Source: Streptomyces sp. NBC_01549 (GTDB taxonomy: Bacteria > Actinomycetota > Actinomycetes > Streptomycetales > Streptomycetaceae). From it: a stretch of 64,000 bases of DNA. The notes beneath the pieces were generated by a model. It was not told the origin of the DNA. It made no database searches and saw only the letters and a list, made by a program, of their open reading frames with translations. Positions 16,673 to 26,480 of this stretch are shown in pieces. The position numbers and the translations under genes are program-made. Location of the stretch: NCBI RefSeq assembly GCF_026339955.1, contig NZ_JAPEPW010000001.1, positions 4,087,001-4,151,000 of the forward strand, given 5' to 3'. How positions within the stretch are numbered: the stretch's first letter is position 1; the number at the start of each line of letters is the position of its first letter.

Positions 16673-19600
16673 TTGCGCCCAAGACCAGGGTTCCGCACAC
16701 CCGGATCCGGATCACGCCTCATACCCGGATCCCGTACATCCCGATTCCTCACCCCCGTCATCACCTCCGCGGTGGCCGTGGCCGTACTGAGCGGCCTGGC
16801 CGTCCAGCCCGGCCTGCTCGAGCGGAACGCGGGTGACGCCCGCCCCGTGGCGAACAGCGGGGACAGCTACGACGGCTTCGACGCCAAGGCGGCCGAACAG
16901 CTCCGCCAGGACCAGTGCCTGCTGGCCGACGCGCTGCGCCTCGGCGGCCCGGGCATGTACACCACCGCCCAGAACGGGCTCAACCAGACCCCGGACAAGC
17001 TGCACACCACGGCCGACCGGGAGTACTGGAACACCACTGCGCTGTCGACGGCGTTCAAGGCGGACCAAGACGCCGCGGGCAAGGAAGGGACGGCGCTCTC
17101 CGACCACGTGAGCGACTGGCAGCAGCCGCTCTCCGGTCTGCCCACGCCCGCCGACTTCACTGAAACCGGGTTCCACTGGCCTCCGGGGACCAGCGGGCAG
17201 GGCGAGAACTTCTTCGCGCAGACCGGTATCTCCAAGTGGATCTGGAACCAGTTCTGGAAGAGCGAGGGCGACTTCTACAAGGATCCGACCCCGAAGGCCG
17301 ACGACGCCACGGTCAAGGCCCTCAAGGATCTTGGTACCCCGCTCTACGGCAAGGACGCCGACCCCTCGCTCCCCACTCCGCAGTGGCAGCAGGCGTACGC
17401 CGAACATCAGGCCTGGGACGGCCTGGTGAACCGGAGTTCGGAGCCGACCGCCTCGGACGACGCGCGCCTGTTCCTGTCCACCGGTGGCTTCCCGCGCACC
17501 GCGCCCGAGCCGGGCAGCGTCGAGTACCGCATCGCGGTCGAGGACCTGAAGACCCGGTTCGCGGCCTGCGCCTGGCGCACCCCGGTCGACCCGAACAAGG
17601 TCCTCGGCAAGGAGGTCGCCACCGCCTCCGCCGAGTGGCAGCAGGAGATCGGCTCCCAGGCCACCCAGCGCAACCAGATCCTCAACGCCAACCGCGACGC
17701 GACCAAGGCCCTGGCGGCCGGCTCCAAGGAGCTGGGCGAAATGCTCGGCCAGTCGTGGATCGCCGACCATCTGGCCCGCTGGCAGGACTACTGGTCGGCG
17801 GGTGGTCCCGGCTGGATCGGCGACAGTCCGATGGTCGTGCACGCGCACGGCGCCGCCGACAAGTGCCTTGAGGCCGGGGGAGGCAAGAAGGACAACGGCA
17901 CGCCGGTGCAGATCTACACCTGCAACGGCACCGCGGGCCAGAAGTGGACGATCAGCGGCAACGCGTTCGTCAACGTCAACTCCGGCAAGTGCCTGGACGT
18001 GAAGAGCTCCGGCACGGCGAACGGCACGGCGGTGCAGATCTGGACCTGCAACAACAGCGCCGCCCAGAAGTGGGAGTACAACACCCACGCGACCACGCGG
18101 ATGTACAACACGGGCACCGGCAACTGCCTCGACCTCGCGACCTACGACAACGGCCGTGACGCCCGGATGTGGGACTGCAAGGGCACCGACCCGCAGAAGT
18201 TCGACGTCACCCCGTCCGGTCACAACGGCACCGACGATCTGAGCTACCCGACCAAGGCCCAGTTCGACAAGGCGAAGAAGGGCGTCACCGACGCCCAGAC
18301 CGAGGCGAAGAAGCAGCTCGACCTGCTGAAGGCCCAGGCCACCTCCGCGAAGAAGGCCGCCACCGACACGGACACCGCCACCCAGGCCGCCTACGCGGTC
18401 GCCGACAAGGCGGGCGCCCCCAGGGGGCGTGGTCTGCTGATCGGACAGCAGAAGGCACAGGTCACGAAGGCGTCGGCAGCCGCGCTCGACGCGCTGGCCA
18501 AGGCCGGCGACACCGCGTACGCCGCCACCCGCGCCTCCGCCGGGGACAGCGCGACCATCGCCGCCCGCGCGGTGACCCAGGCCGCCGCCTCGAAGGCCGC
18601 GTTCCGCACGGCCGCCGCGCAGGAGGCCAACGCGCAGGCGAAGGCCGCCGCCGACGCCGCCGCCGTACAGGCGAAGAACGCGAAGGACGCCCGCGACACC
18701 GCCAGGACCAAGCTCGCCGAGACGCAGAAGGCGGAGGCCGACGCGAAGGCGGCCGCCGCGACCGCACACGCCAAGCGGCTCGACGCCGAGGCGGAAGAAG
18801 CGACGGCGAAGGCGGAGAAGGCGACCGCCGCACAGAAGCAGGCCGAAGCCGCGGAGCACAAGAAGAACGCCGAGGGCTACGCGACCACGGCCAAGGACGC
18901 CCAGGGCAGGGCGGAAGCGTCCGAGTCCACGGCCAGGGACAAGCGCAAGGACGCGGAAGCCGCACGGGACAAGGCGAAGGGCAAGCGGGACGACGCCTGG
19001 GACGCCGAGAACAAGGCGAACGCCGCCCGCGCGAAGGCCGACGCCAAGGACGCCTACGCGGACGCCCACGACTCCGCCGACGACGCCAAGGAGTCACGGG
19101 CGGCGGCGGACGACGCGGACCAGGCCGCCACGGACGCCGAGACAGCCGCGGGTTCGGCCCGCTCCGAGGCGGACGCGGCGACCAAGGCCGCGGCCGACGC
19201 CGACGCGGCGGCCACCCGCGCCGAGGCCGCGGCCAAGCGGGCCCGCTCCGACGCCGATGACGCGCAGGCCGCCAAGCTGAAGGCGGACGCCGCGGTGAAG
19301 ACGGCGACCAGCGCGGCCGCGGATGCCATCAAGGCCTCCCAGGCCTCCGCGGCGGCCGCACGCACCGCGGTCAAGCTCGCCGACGACGCCGAGAAGGACG
19401 CGGCCACCGCGAAGACGCAGGCCGACGCGGCCAAGGCCGAGGCCATCAAGGCGGTCGCGGGTGCGGCCGACGCGGCCGGTCACGCCTATACGACCGCGCA
19501 GGCGGCGGAGGACGCCGGGACGTCGGCCGAGCAGGTCGCTTTGCCCGCCAACGACGCCATCCAGCTCGGCTCCCCGTACGTCACCACCGACTCCGCCGCG

Positions 19601-21667
19601 GGTCTGGTCGTCCTGACGGGCCAGTCGTCGAAGACGCTCGCCGAACAGCAGCGGGCCGTCGCCGAGGCGCACGCGGCCAACGCGCAGAAGAACGCCGAGC
19701 AGGCGCAGAGCCTCGCCGACGCGGCGACCGGTGACGCGAAGGCGGCGTACACGCTGGCCGCCGAGGCCGCCGGACACGCCGCGGACGCCCGCAAGTCGTC
19801 GAAGGAGGCGCTCGGTTACGCCGCCGAGGCCGCGCAGGCCGCGGCGGACGCGCAGAAGTCACTGGCCCGCACCATCGAGTACGACCAGCAGGCCACCACC
19901 GACGCCGATGCCGCCGACAAGGCGGCCGGACGCGCGGAGGGCTACGCGAAGGACGCCCGCGACTCCGCGGACCAGGCGGCCCTGGACGCCTCCGCCGCCC
20001 GCGCGGCGGCCTCCGAGGCCGAACAGGCGGCGAAGGACGCCCGCGCGGCGGCCGACCGCGCCGACGCCGAGGCCACCGCGGCCGAGGACGCGGCGAAGGA
20101 CGCCCAGAAGTACGCGGACTCGGCACAGCAGGCGGCCGACGAGGCCGAGCGGAACGACGCCAACAAGCAGGTCCAGACCGGCGCCGGAACCGGCATCGGT
20201 GGTGTCTTCTACATCATCGACAAGATGACCGAGGCGGCACCGGGCAAGCAGCTCACCCCGTGCGACTACACGCTGCAGGGCTGCACGGTCACGTACGAAC
20301 TGCACGTCGACGTCACGGTCAGCTACTACTACTGCGACAACCCGAACGTCCCCGCCACCGCGTCCGGCTGTCCGAAGCTGAACACGGTCTTTCTCAAGAC
20401 GGAGATCCTCCGGAACCAGAAGCAGGAGTGGACCCACCACTTCAGTGCCGGTGACATCACCCGGATCGGCTGGCAGGCCCTCTTCGGCGACACGGTCGGT
20501 GCGGTCCTGTACGAGATCGTGCTGGGCGACGCCGTCCGCTGCTACCACGGCGACGCGGCCGGCTGTGCCTGGTTCGCGTCCAACTTCATCCCGGGCAAGG
20601 TCTACGAGAAGGCCGCCGAGCTGCTCCGCGCCCTCGACGCCGCCATGAAGACCGGGATCGGGGTCGCGGACGCGTTCAAGGCCTTGAAGACCCTGGACGT
20701 GGACCCGGCGACGCTGGCCCGGATCGAGGACGGCGTCCACACCTACGACGAGATCGTCACGGCCTGCGCCCGCAACAGTTTCCCGGGCGGGACCCGGGTA
20801 CTGATGGCCGACGGGACGCGCAGGCCGATCCGGGACGTGCGGGTCGGCGATCTGGTCCTGGCCGGCGACCCGGACACCGGCGGTCTGATCCCCCAGCCGG
20901 TCACCGACACCTTCCGGCACGACACCGCTCACCTGATCGATGTCACCGTGGCCGGCGGCGGCGTGCTGACCAGTACGGCCGGGCACCGGGTGTACGTCAC
21001 CGGGCGCGGCTGGGTCACGGTCTCCGACCTGCGCACCGGTGACGCGCTGCGCACCTCGGACGGGACCGTCCGTACGGTGACCGCGCTGCTGGACCGGGAG
21101 GGCCTCGCGCCTCGCGAGGTGTACGACCTGACCGTCGACTCACTGCACACGTTCTTCGTGCGCCCGCAGGGCGGCCGGGCCACGGACGTCCTGGTCCACA
21201 ACTGTACGAACATCGTGGCCGACGAGGACATCCACGGGGCGCACACGATCGACAAGCACGTCAACGTCAGTGACGCACAGGCCTGGGACAGGGCGCAGGA
21301 GGTGGGCCTCGTCGGGAAGTGGCGGGACCAGGCCACGGCCGCGCGCGCCGTCGACGAGGCGATGCGGCAGTGGGAGATGCACGGTGACAACGCCAAGCGC
21401 CTGGGGGACTGGAAGGAGAGGGAGGCCCGCAAGCAGGGGAAGACCGGCTACCGCTTCGTCTGCGAGAAGGACTGCCTCACCTTCGAGTGGGAACTCAGGA
21501 ACGAGCCGAACCCTCTCGGAACGGTGTTCAAGGAGGGCGGCCCCCGGACCGGTGAGGCCTCCGGCAAGAAGGTACGGATCGTGCTGAGGTATGTGAAGAA
21601 GAAGGACGCGCAGCCGCACAAGCCGACCAACTTCGTCGTCTACACGTCCTTCCCGCTCCCGGAGTAG
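16673..21667 (+). CDS. Secreted polymorphic toxin: lectin, coiled coil, HINT, RNase A-like C-terminal domain
   Basis: A 1,664-residue contact/secreted toxin starting at TTG 16673 with AAGGAA eight bases upstream. Order of parts: basic N-terminus and hydrophobic export helix (residues about 23-48); unassigned region to about 385; ricin-type beta-trefoil lectin at about 387-507 with QKW repeats; Ala-rich coiled coil at about 527-1163; unassigned linker with Cys-rich segment; HINT pretoxin domain at 1365-1511, ending VHNC; toxin at 1512-1664. The last domain has GAHTIDKHV (His1524, His1529), a VRIVLRY strand and an FVVYTSFP ending, as in CdiA-type bacterial RNase A-like domains. Expected role: bind target surfaces, self-process, then cut RNA in competitors. 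The four following genes are candidate immunity or accessory genes. The N-terminal Cys of the HINT block is shifted two residues (CARNSF), so autocleavage needs testing. Confidence 0.88.
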   Translation: MRPRPGFRTPGSGSRLIPGSRTSRFLTPVITSAVAVAVLSGLAVQPGLLERNAGDARPVANSGDSYDGFDAKAAEQLRQDQCLLADALRLGGPGMYTTAQNGLNQTPDKLHTTADREYWNTTALSTAFKADQDAAGKEGTALSDHVSDWQQPLSGLPTPADFTETGFHWPPGTSGQGENFFAQTGISKWIWNQFWKSEGDFYKDPTPKADDATVKALKDLGTPLYGKDADPSLPTPQWQQAYAEHQAWDGLVNRSSEPTASDDARLFLSTGGFPRTAPEPGSVEYRIAVEDLKTRFAACAWRTPVDPNKVLGKEVATASAEWQQEIGSQATQRNQILNANRDATKALAAGSKELGEMLGQSWIADHLARWQDYWSAGGPGWIGDSPMVVHAHGAADKCLEAGGGKKDNGTPVQIYTCNGTAGQKWTISGNAFVNVNSGKCLDVKSSGTANGTAVQIWTCNNSAAQKWEYNTHATTRMYNTGTGNCLDLATYDNGRDARMWDCKGTDPQKFDVTPSGHNGTDDLSYPTKAQFDKAKKGVTDAQTEAKKQLDLLKAQATSAKKAATDTDTATQAAYAVADKAGAPRGRGLLIGQQKAQVTKASAAALDALAKAGDTAYAATRASAGDSATIAARAVTQAAASKAAFRTAAAQEANAQAKAAADAAAVQAKNAKDARDTARTKLAETQKAEADAKAAAATAHAKRLDAEAEEATAKAEKATAAQKQAEAAEHKKNAEGYATTAKDAQGRAEASESTARDKRKDAEAARDKAKGKRDDAWDAENKANAARAKADAKDAYADAHDSADDAKESRAAADDADQAATDAETAAGSARSEADAATKAAADADAAATRAEAAAKRARSDADDAQAAKLKADAAVKTATSAAADAIKASQASAAAARTAVKLADDAEKDAATAKTQADAAKAEAIKAVAGAADAAGHAYTTAQAAEDAGTSAEQVALPANDAIQLGSPYVTTDSAAGLVVLTGQSSKTLAEQQRAVAEAHAANAQKNAEQAQSLADAATGDAKAAYTLAAEAAGHAADARKSSKEALGYAAEAAQAAADAQKSLARTIEYDQQATTDADAADKAAGRAEGYAKDARDSADQAALDASAARAAASEAEQAAKDARAAADRADAEATAAEDAAKDAQKYADSAQQAADEAERNDANKQVQTGAGTGIGGVFYIIDKMTEAAPGKQLTPCDYTLQGCTVTYELHVDVTVSYYYCDNPNVPATASGCPKLNTVFLKTEILRNQKQEWTHHFSAGDITRIGWQALFGDTVGAVLYEIVLGDAVRCYHGDAAGCAWFASNFIPGKVYEKAAELLRALDAAMKTGIGVADAFKALKTLDVDPATLARIEDGVHTYDEIVTACARNSFPGGTRVLMADGTRRPIRDVRVGDLVLAGDPDTGGLIPQPVTDTFRHDTAHLIDVTVAGGGVLTSTAGHRVYVTGRGWVTVSDLRTGDALRTSDGTVRTVTALLDREGLAPREVYDLTVDSLHTFFVRPQGGRATDVLVHNCTNIVADEDIHGAHTIDKHVNVSDAQAWDRAQEVGLVGKWRDQATAARAVDEAMRQWEMHGDNAKRLGDWKEREARKQGKTGYRFVCEKDCLTFEWELRNEPNPLGTVFKEGGPRTGEASGKKVRIVLRYVKKKDAQPHKPTNFVVYTSFPLPE

Positions 21668-21725
21668 CGGCCAGGATCAGGAAGTACGAGCAAGGACACG
21701 GGTCCCTTCACACCAGGAGGGGCCC

Positions 21726-23006
21726 GTGACCGTGAAAGGTTCTGTGATGGCGCACCGCGAGGTGTACTACGTGGACTACTCGGCGGACTTCGGCCTCAGT
21801 GGTCTGGCCGGGACGGTGTGCCACCGAACGAGGTTCCGTATCGACGAGCCGACGATGTCGGCCCTCGCCGCACGGGCGTTCCTCGACGAGGACGACCAAC
21901 TCGGCAGGGATGTACGGCTGTTGCTGGAGTCGCCGCTGCCCGACGAGACGCTGCGCGCTGTATGGCTGGCTGCCACCAGGCGCGGCTTCGACCCGGCCGA
22001 GCACGGCCTGGCCCCCCGGGCGTGGCTGCACCGTGTCTCCGAGATGTGCCCGCCGCGCCCGCCGGTCGGCTCCGAGGGCGGTCCGACGGTGACCGAGGAG
22101 GAACTGCGCGACGCCGTGTCGGCGGAACTCCGGTTGCTCGCGCCCGCCCTGACGACTGCGGTCCCGGTGCCGGATCTCGTGCCGGGGCTGGAACGGGTGG
22201 TCCGGGAGGCCGACGCGGACCTGGGCCTGCGTCTGCTGCTGCGCGCCCTGAAGGCGTACTCCGTGCGGGTACCGGACGACCAGTACCACCGCTTCCTGCA
22301 CCTCGGCGACCGGCTGGACTACCCCCAGACCGCTGTCTTCGAGGATCTGAGCGTGTGCTGGCCGCCCCTCGGCGCCGTCCGGCGGGACTTCGAGTTCGGG
22401 TTCGGACTGCCGGAACTCTCCCGGCAGTTCGACGGGGAGTGGGACGCGTGGCGGTACGAGGGCACGGGGACGCCGCGCGAGCACGTCGTCCGGTTCGTGC
22501 ACGCCGACGCCGGTCTCGTGCCCGGGGTGCAGGCGGCCGTCCTGCTGGAGGACGTCACCTGCCTCCTGGACTCCCCGCTCACGGACGAGCAGATCACCGC
22601 AGTGTGGAGGACAGCCTCCCGTCGACGGTACACAAGCGAGGACTTCGACGCCGACGGACGGACCTGGCTGCGCCAGATCGCCGAGGTGTGCCGGGAGCGG
22701 CTGAACGAGGTCGACCCCGCGTACACACCCGGGCCGCGTCCCCCGCGCACCGATCTCGCGGACGCCGTTCTCACCGAGGTCCAGGCGGCCGCCCCAGCCC
22801 TGGGCGCGACCGGCGCCGCCCTGATCGGCGAGGTGGTGACGGGAGCCGATCCCGACCTCGGCTTCCGTCTCCTGCTGCGGCTTCTCGACGCCTACGAGGC
22901 TCCGATCACCGAGGCCCGGTACACCCGCTTCGAGCGGCTCGCCGATCGGCTGGGCTGCGGCGAGGACTATGTACGCCGAGAGCTGGAGTGCCGCATCACC
23001 CGATAG
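21726..23006 (+). CDS. Putative immunity protein, tandem-duplicated unknown family (copy 1)
   Basis: A 426-residue soluble protein of no family I recognise. Start is GTG 21726 with AGGAGGGG seven bases upstream, 58 bp after the toxin gene. It has two internal copies of a module. The first half of each carries a pattern like LLLESPLPDETLRAVWLAA, then PRAWLHRVSEMC or RTWLRQIAEVC. The second half carries DLGLRLLLRALKAYSVRV or DLGFRLLLRLLDAYEAPI plus a YxRFxxLxDRL motif. It begins YYVDYSADFGLSGL, shared with the gene at 24316. No signal peptide or membrane helix is visible, as expected for a cytoplasmic immunity protein. The immunity role is inferred from position and duplication only. Confidence 0.7.
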   Translation: MTVKGSVMAHREVYYVDYSADFGLSGLAGTVCHRTRFRIDEPTMSALAARAFLDEDDQLGRDVRLLLESPLPDETLRAVWLAATRRGFDPAEHGLAPRAWLHRVSEMCPPRPPVGSEGGPTVTEEELRDAVSAELRLLAPALTTAVPVPDLVPGLERVVREADADLGLRLLLRALKAYSVRVPDDQYHRFLHLGDRLDYPQTAVFEDLSVCWPPLGAVRRDFEFGFGLPELSRQFDGEWDAWRYEGTGTPREHVVRFVHADAGLVPGVQAAVLLEDVTCLLDSPLTDEQITAVWRTASRRRYTSEDFDADGRTWLRQIAEVCRERLNEVDPAYTPGPRPPRTDLADAVLTEVQAAAPALGATGAALIGEVVTGADPDLGFRLLLRLLDAYEAPITEARYTRFERLADRLGCGEDYVRRELECRITR

Positions 23007-23078
23007 AGCAATTTGTTCACCCTGCGGTGGTCGGCCCTCTCAAGGCCGCCCATCGCTCGCTGCAAAGGCAAGGAAGCG

Positions 23079-23462
23079 ATGACAAAACTCGTGTCCTGCC
23101 CCTCCGGAGGGGCAGGAGAGGACCTCGACTGGTTCGCCACCGCCGCCCTCTTCGGCGATGCGGCCGCCTTCATTCTCCGGCATGTGACGGACGAGCACGC
23201 AAAGCGTGATGTTGCCGCGGGCGCCGTATCGGGTTACGTGTTCATCGGCGACCTTCCCGAACCCGATCAGACCAACGTTCTGACCGCGCTGCGTGACGAA
23301 TTCCCCGACCATGTGGATTCCGTGATCTATCCACCGGAGGTGACCTCCAGGATGGACGACACGGAGATCTTCGTCGCGCGTGCCAAGTCGCTCGCGCGGA
23401 TGGCGAGTAGAAGCATCGCCCTGCGCGAAGCTTCCGGAGCCATACCGGAAGGGAAGGGATGA
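23079..23462 (+). CDS. Hypothetical protein in toxin/immunity cluster
   Basis: A 127-residue acidic soluble protein not recognised as any family. ATG 23079 follows an AAGGAAG site; an open frame extends upstream but has no start with a ribosome site. It opens with CPSGGAGEDLDWF, then a mostly helical body with FGDAAAFILRHV and a YVFIGDLPEP segment. It lies 72 bp after the first duplicated-family gene and 34 bp before the next, so co-transcription is likely. It could be a second immunity protein, an adaptor or an unrelated passenger. Confidence 0.65.
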   Translation: MTKLVSCPSGGAGEDLDWFATAALFGDAAAFILRHVTDEHAKRDVAAGAVSGYVFIGDLPEPDQTNVLTALRDEFPDHVDSVIYPPEVTSRMDDTEIFVARAKSLARMASRSIALREASGAIPEGKG

Positions 23463-23496
23463 TGGATTTCTTTCACCGCACGGTTGGCCGTCCATC

Positions 23497-24240
23497 GTGA
23501 TCCGCAACGAACCCCGGCATCTGCTCGTCTGCGCCCGGGGCGAGCGGTCTCCGTTGTACGAGCCGGCGGATCCCAAGGACTACGAGGACCTCGGCGCCTT
23601 CACCCGTAACACCCCGCTGGACGATGACGGGCTGGTCCTCCCGGCGGACTTGGCGGATGCGCTGCGTTCCTGGTCGTTGTCCCGTCCATCGGACGGTTTC
23701 CCGTCCCGCCGACACATGCGGAGGTACGTCGAACGGGGCCTGGAGATCGCCCAGGCCGTGACGAGGCGGCTGGGGCCCGCGTGGGTGGTGCGGTACTGGG
23801 ACGAGAGGCAGGCCAGGGCGAAGTTCGTGTGCGGGGGATGTGGACGCCTGGACTGGGCGCTTGACGAGCACGGCGAGCCCCCGCACCCGCTCCACATCGT
23901 GGTCGAAGGCGAGTTCAAGTGGTATCCGCTCCGCGCGGACGGGTTCGGAGACTTCGCGCCGGACGGTCCCGTCGGCAGTCTTCATCTGTCCGAGCAGCTC
24001 GTCGCCGATCTGTACGCGTGGGCGAAGAGCATCGACACCACGGTGAACCTGGACCTGCGGGACCGGGAGGAGGGCAAGTACGACGACGAGTGGCAGCGCC
24101 GGTTCCGCGAGGGGAGGGAACTGGCGAGACGCGTCGCGCACGAGCTCGGCCCTGCCCGGAAGGTGACCTACAAAGGCCTGGCGAACGGTGGCCTGGCCGC
24201 CATGATGTCGGTCACCTGGCAGGGGGACCGGGAGGTGTGA
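23497..24240 (+). CDS. Hypothetical protein in toxin/immunity cluster
   Basis: A 247-residue soluble protein of unknown function from GTG 23497 (MIRNEPRHLLVCARGE). The start has no clear ribosome site, so it may rely on coupling to the gene ending at 23462. It has a central CGGCG motif (FVCGGCGRLDW) that could bind metal only with help from other ligands. Its C-terminus has a helical segment with EEGKYDDEWQRRFREGRELARRVAHELG. No signal or membrane segment. Placement between two paralogous candidate immunity genes suggests it belongs to the same defence cassette. Confidence 0.65.
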   Translation: MIRNEPRHLLVCARGERSPLYEPADPKDYEDLGAFTRNTPLDDDGLVLPADLADALRSWSLSRPSDGFPSRRHMRRYVERGLEIAQAVTRRLGPAWVVRYWDERQARAKFVCGGCGRLDWALDEHGEPPHPLHIVVEGEFKWYPLRADGFGDFAPDGPVGSLHLSEQLVADLYAWAKSIDTTVNLDLRDREEGKYDDEWQRRFREGRELARRVAHELGPARKVTYKGLANGGLAAMMSVTWQGDREV

Positions 24241-24315
24241 AAGTCCGCTGAACGCGACCGGTGAAGTGCGGCTCGTGTATGCCGTGAGAGGCCTGAAAGC
24301 GTGGAGGGAACGACT

Positions 24316-25698
24316 GTGACAGGACGGCAAGAGCCGTACTACGTGGACTACGACACGGACTTCGGGCTCAGTGGGCTGACCGAGGCGTTCGCCTTCTCAC
24401 CCGCTCCGCGGAACACCGGCGCGGCGCTGGGGCTCGTCACGGCGAAGCTCGACGCGTATGACCGTGAGTGTCCCGTGGGCAGCGTCGACCATCTCGGCGC
24501 GGATGAGCGGAGCATCCTCGGCTATGACACCAGCCACGACGAGTGGGGGTACGCCGACGATCTGCGCGAGGACGTGCGCGGGCTCGTCGAGTCGCCGCTG
24601 ACGGACGAGGCGATCCGGGCCGTGTGGCGAGCGGCCGCCGGGGGCGTGTGGGATCCCGCGGCGCACGGCATGAGCGCCCGTGACTGGCTGCGGCGCATCG
24701 ACGAGACCTGCGCCGCCCGCCCGCCCCGGAAAGTCCCCGGGCGGCGCCCGGCACCTTCCCCGCTGTGGTATGCCCGACCGCCGGCGGCCGACGAGGTGCG
24801 TGACGACGTCGTCGCGGAGATACGGTTCTGCCGCGAGCGATCGGCCGGTCCCCTCCCTTCCCCCGACACCCTGGCGGCCCTCGAAGAGGTGGCCGTTGTC
24901 CATCCCGAACTTGGCTTCCGGCTCTTCCTACGGGCCTTGAAGGCCTACTCCGTACGGATCGACAAGGAGTGGTACGACCGGTTCCAGGCGCTCGCCGACA
25001 GGTTCGGCCACCACTCCGCGCTGGTCGACTCCGGTCTCGACATCGCGTGGCCGCCCATCGACACCGCCCGCCGCGATGCCACCTGGGACTTCGGGCTCTC
25101 CCACCTCGCCGGGCAGGCACACCAGGACTGGTACGGAAGCCGGGAGGATATCCGGAGGGCAGCCGAGGGCGACGACATCGGGCAGACCCCGGGCTCCGCG
25201 GCGGCCGTCCTCCTGGAGGACACGCTCCGTCTGCTGCGGTCCGCACTGCCCGACGCCGCGGTCACCGCCCTGTGGGCCGGCGCCTCGGACAGGCCAGGAA
25301 GTACCGACGGCCGGGACTGGCTTCGGCTGATCGCGGACGTGTGCCGGGAGCGGCTCGGGGAGGCCGCTCCCGCGTACACACCCGTTGTGGCGCCCGCCCG
25401 CACCGAACTCGCCGACACGGTGCTGCGGGAAGTCCGGGAGACAGCGCCCGTGGTGGTGGACAAGGCCGTCAGCCCCCACTGGCATCCTGTTCCCGCCGCG
25501 GACGTCATGGACGCGCTGGAACACGTGGTCACCCGGATCGATCCCGATCTCGGGTTCCGGTTGTTCCTCCGCGTCCTGAGCGCGCTGTCCGTGCGACTCA
25601 CGCAGGAGCAGTACGACCGGTACGAGGCGATCGGCGAGCGGTTCGGGTACGGCGAGTATCACGTCTCCTCTGTGGACTACCTGATCGAGTCCGGCTGA
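24316..25698 (+). CDS. Putative immunity protein, tandem-duplicated unknown family (copy 2)
   Basis: A 460-residue paralogue of the protein at 21726. GTG 24316 follows GGAGGGA with good spacing; an earlier GTG at 24301 is less likely because the ribosome site overlaps it. It shares the opening YYVDYDTDFGLSGL and the two-module layout: VESPLTDEAIRAVWRAA with ARDWLRRIDETC, then LRSALPDAAVTALWAGA with RDWLRLIADVCRERL. Each is followed by LGFRLFLRALKAYSVRI- or LGFRLFLRVLSALSVRL-type helices. Four related modules across the two genes imply duplication inside each gene and of the whole gene. No export signal. Function inferred from position behind the toxin. Confidence 0.7.
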   Translation: MTGRQEPYYVDYDTDFGLSGLTEAFAFSPAPRNTGAALGLVTAKLDAYDRECPVGSVDHLGADERSILGYDTSHDEWGYADDLREDVRGLVESPLTDEAIRAVWRAAAGGVWDPAAHGMSARDWLRRIDETCAARPPRKVPGRRPAPSPLWYARPPAADEVRDDVVAEIRFCRERSAGPLPSPDTLAALEEVAVVHPELGFRLFLRALKAYSVRIDKEWYDRFQALADRFGHHSALVDSGLDIAWPPIDTARRDATWDFGLSHLAGQAHQDWYGSREDIRRAAEGDDIGQTPGSAAAVLLEDTLRLLRSALPDAAVTALWAGASDRPGSTDGRDWLRLIADVCRERLGEAAPAYTPVVAPARTELADTVLREVRETAPVVVDKAVSPHWHPVPAADVMDALEHVVTRIDPDLGFRLFLRVLSALSVRLTQEQYDRYEAIGERFGYGEYHVSSVDYLIESG

Positions 25699-25729
25699 CC
25701 CGGCTCAGCGCGGGGTGAGTCACGGCTCC

Positions 25730-26480
25730 TCAAGGGGTCAGCGTGCGCGGTGCGGTACTCGCGCGTTCCGTCAGCCGGGGTGCGAGGAGCGTGGCCTCGG
25801 GTACGTCGGTGCCGCCCAGCTTTCTCATCAGCAGCTCCACCGCCCGCGCGCCCACCTCGGTGGACGGGATGGCGACGGAGGTGACGGGGACGCGGACGTT
25901 CTCGGCGAGCTCGTCCGGGCAGATCGCGGTGACGGAGAGGTCGACGGGGACGCGCAGACCGAGCTGCTCGAAGGCGTCGATCAGCGGTTCCAGGATCGGC
26001 TCGTCGTGCACGACGACGCCGGTGAGCGCCGGCTGTTCGCGCAGGAGTTGCTCGGCGACCCGGCGGGCGGCGGCGGGTGAGGCCTCGCAGGGGTGGACGG
26101 AGGACGCCAGCCCGCCCCGGTCGGCGGCGGCGGTGAAGCCCTCCACCACGCGCTGGGCGAACGCCGTCCCCCGTATGTACACCTCGGGCGGCGACCCGAC
26201 CAGCGCCACGACCCGGTGCCCGAGCCCCGCCAGCCGCTCGACGCATAGCTCGCCCGCCGCCTTGAAGTCCAGGTCGATGCAGGTCAGCCCGGCGGGCCGG
26301 GCGGGGAACCCGATGAGGACCGAGGGGCGGTCGAGGGCGCGCAGCAGCGGCAGTCTGGGGTCGTGGAGCTGGACGTCCATCACGATCAGCGCGTCCACCA
26401 GCGCGGTGTCCGCGACCCGCCGCAGCCCCTCCTCGCCCTCCTCCTGCGTCAGCAGCAGGACGTCGTGATCGTGCTGCCGC
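25730..26480 (-). pseudogene. LacI-family regulator, 3' remnant (sensor domain only)
   Basis: Encodes the C-terminal two-thirds of a LacI/GalR regulator. Coding similarity starts at about 26480 with RQHDHDVLLLTQEEGEEGLRRV and runs through LDFKAAGELCVERLAGLGHRVV, the PALTGVVVHDEP segment and a normal stop at 25730. The helix-turn-helix and the first part of the sensor domain are missing. Upstream of about 26480 the DNA belongs to a sugar permease in another frame, so the gene was truncated by a deletion or chimeric join. Without its DNA-binding domain it cannot act as a repressor. A translatable frame from GTG 26398 remains, but a functional product is unlikely. Confidence 0.85.

Noticed and set aside
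16712..19069. A 785-codon minus-strand frame inside the toxin gene
   Set aside because: Shadow of the Ala/Lys-rich coding strand; Val/Gly/Leu/Arg low complexity and no domain or ribosome site.
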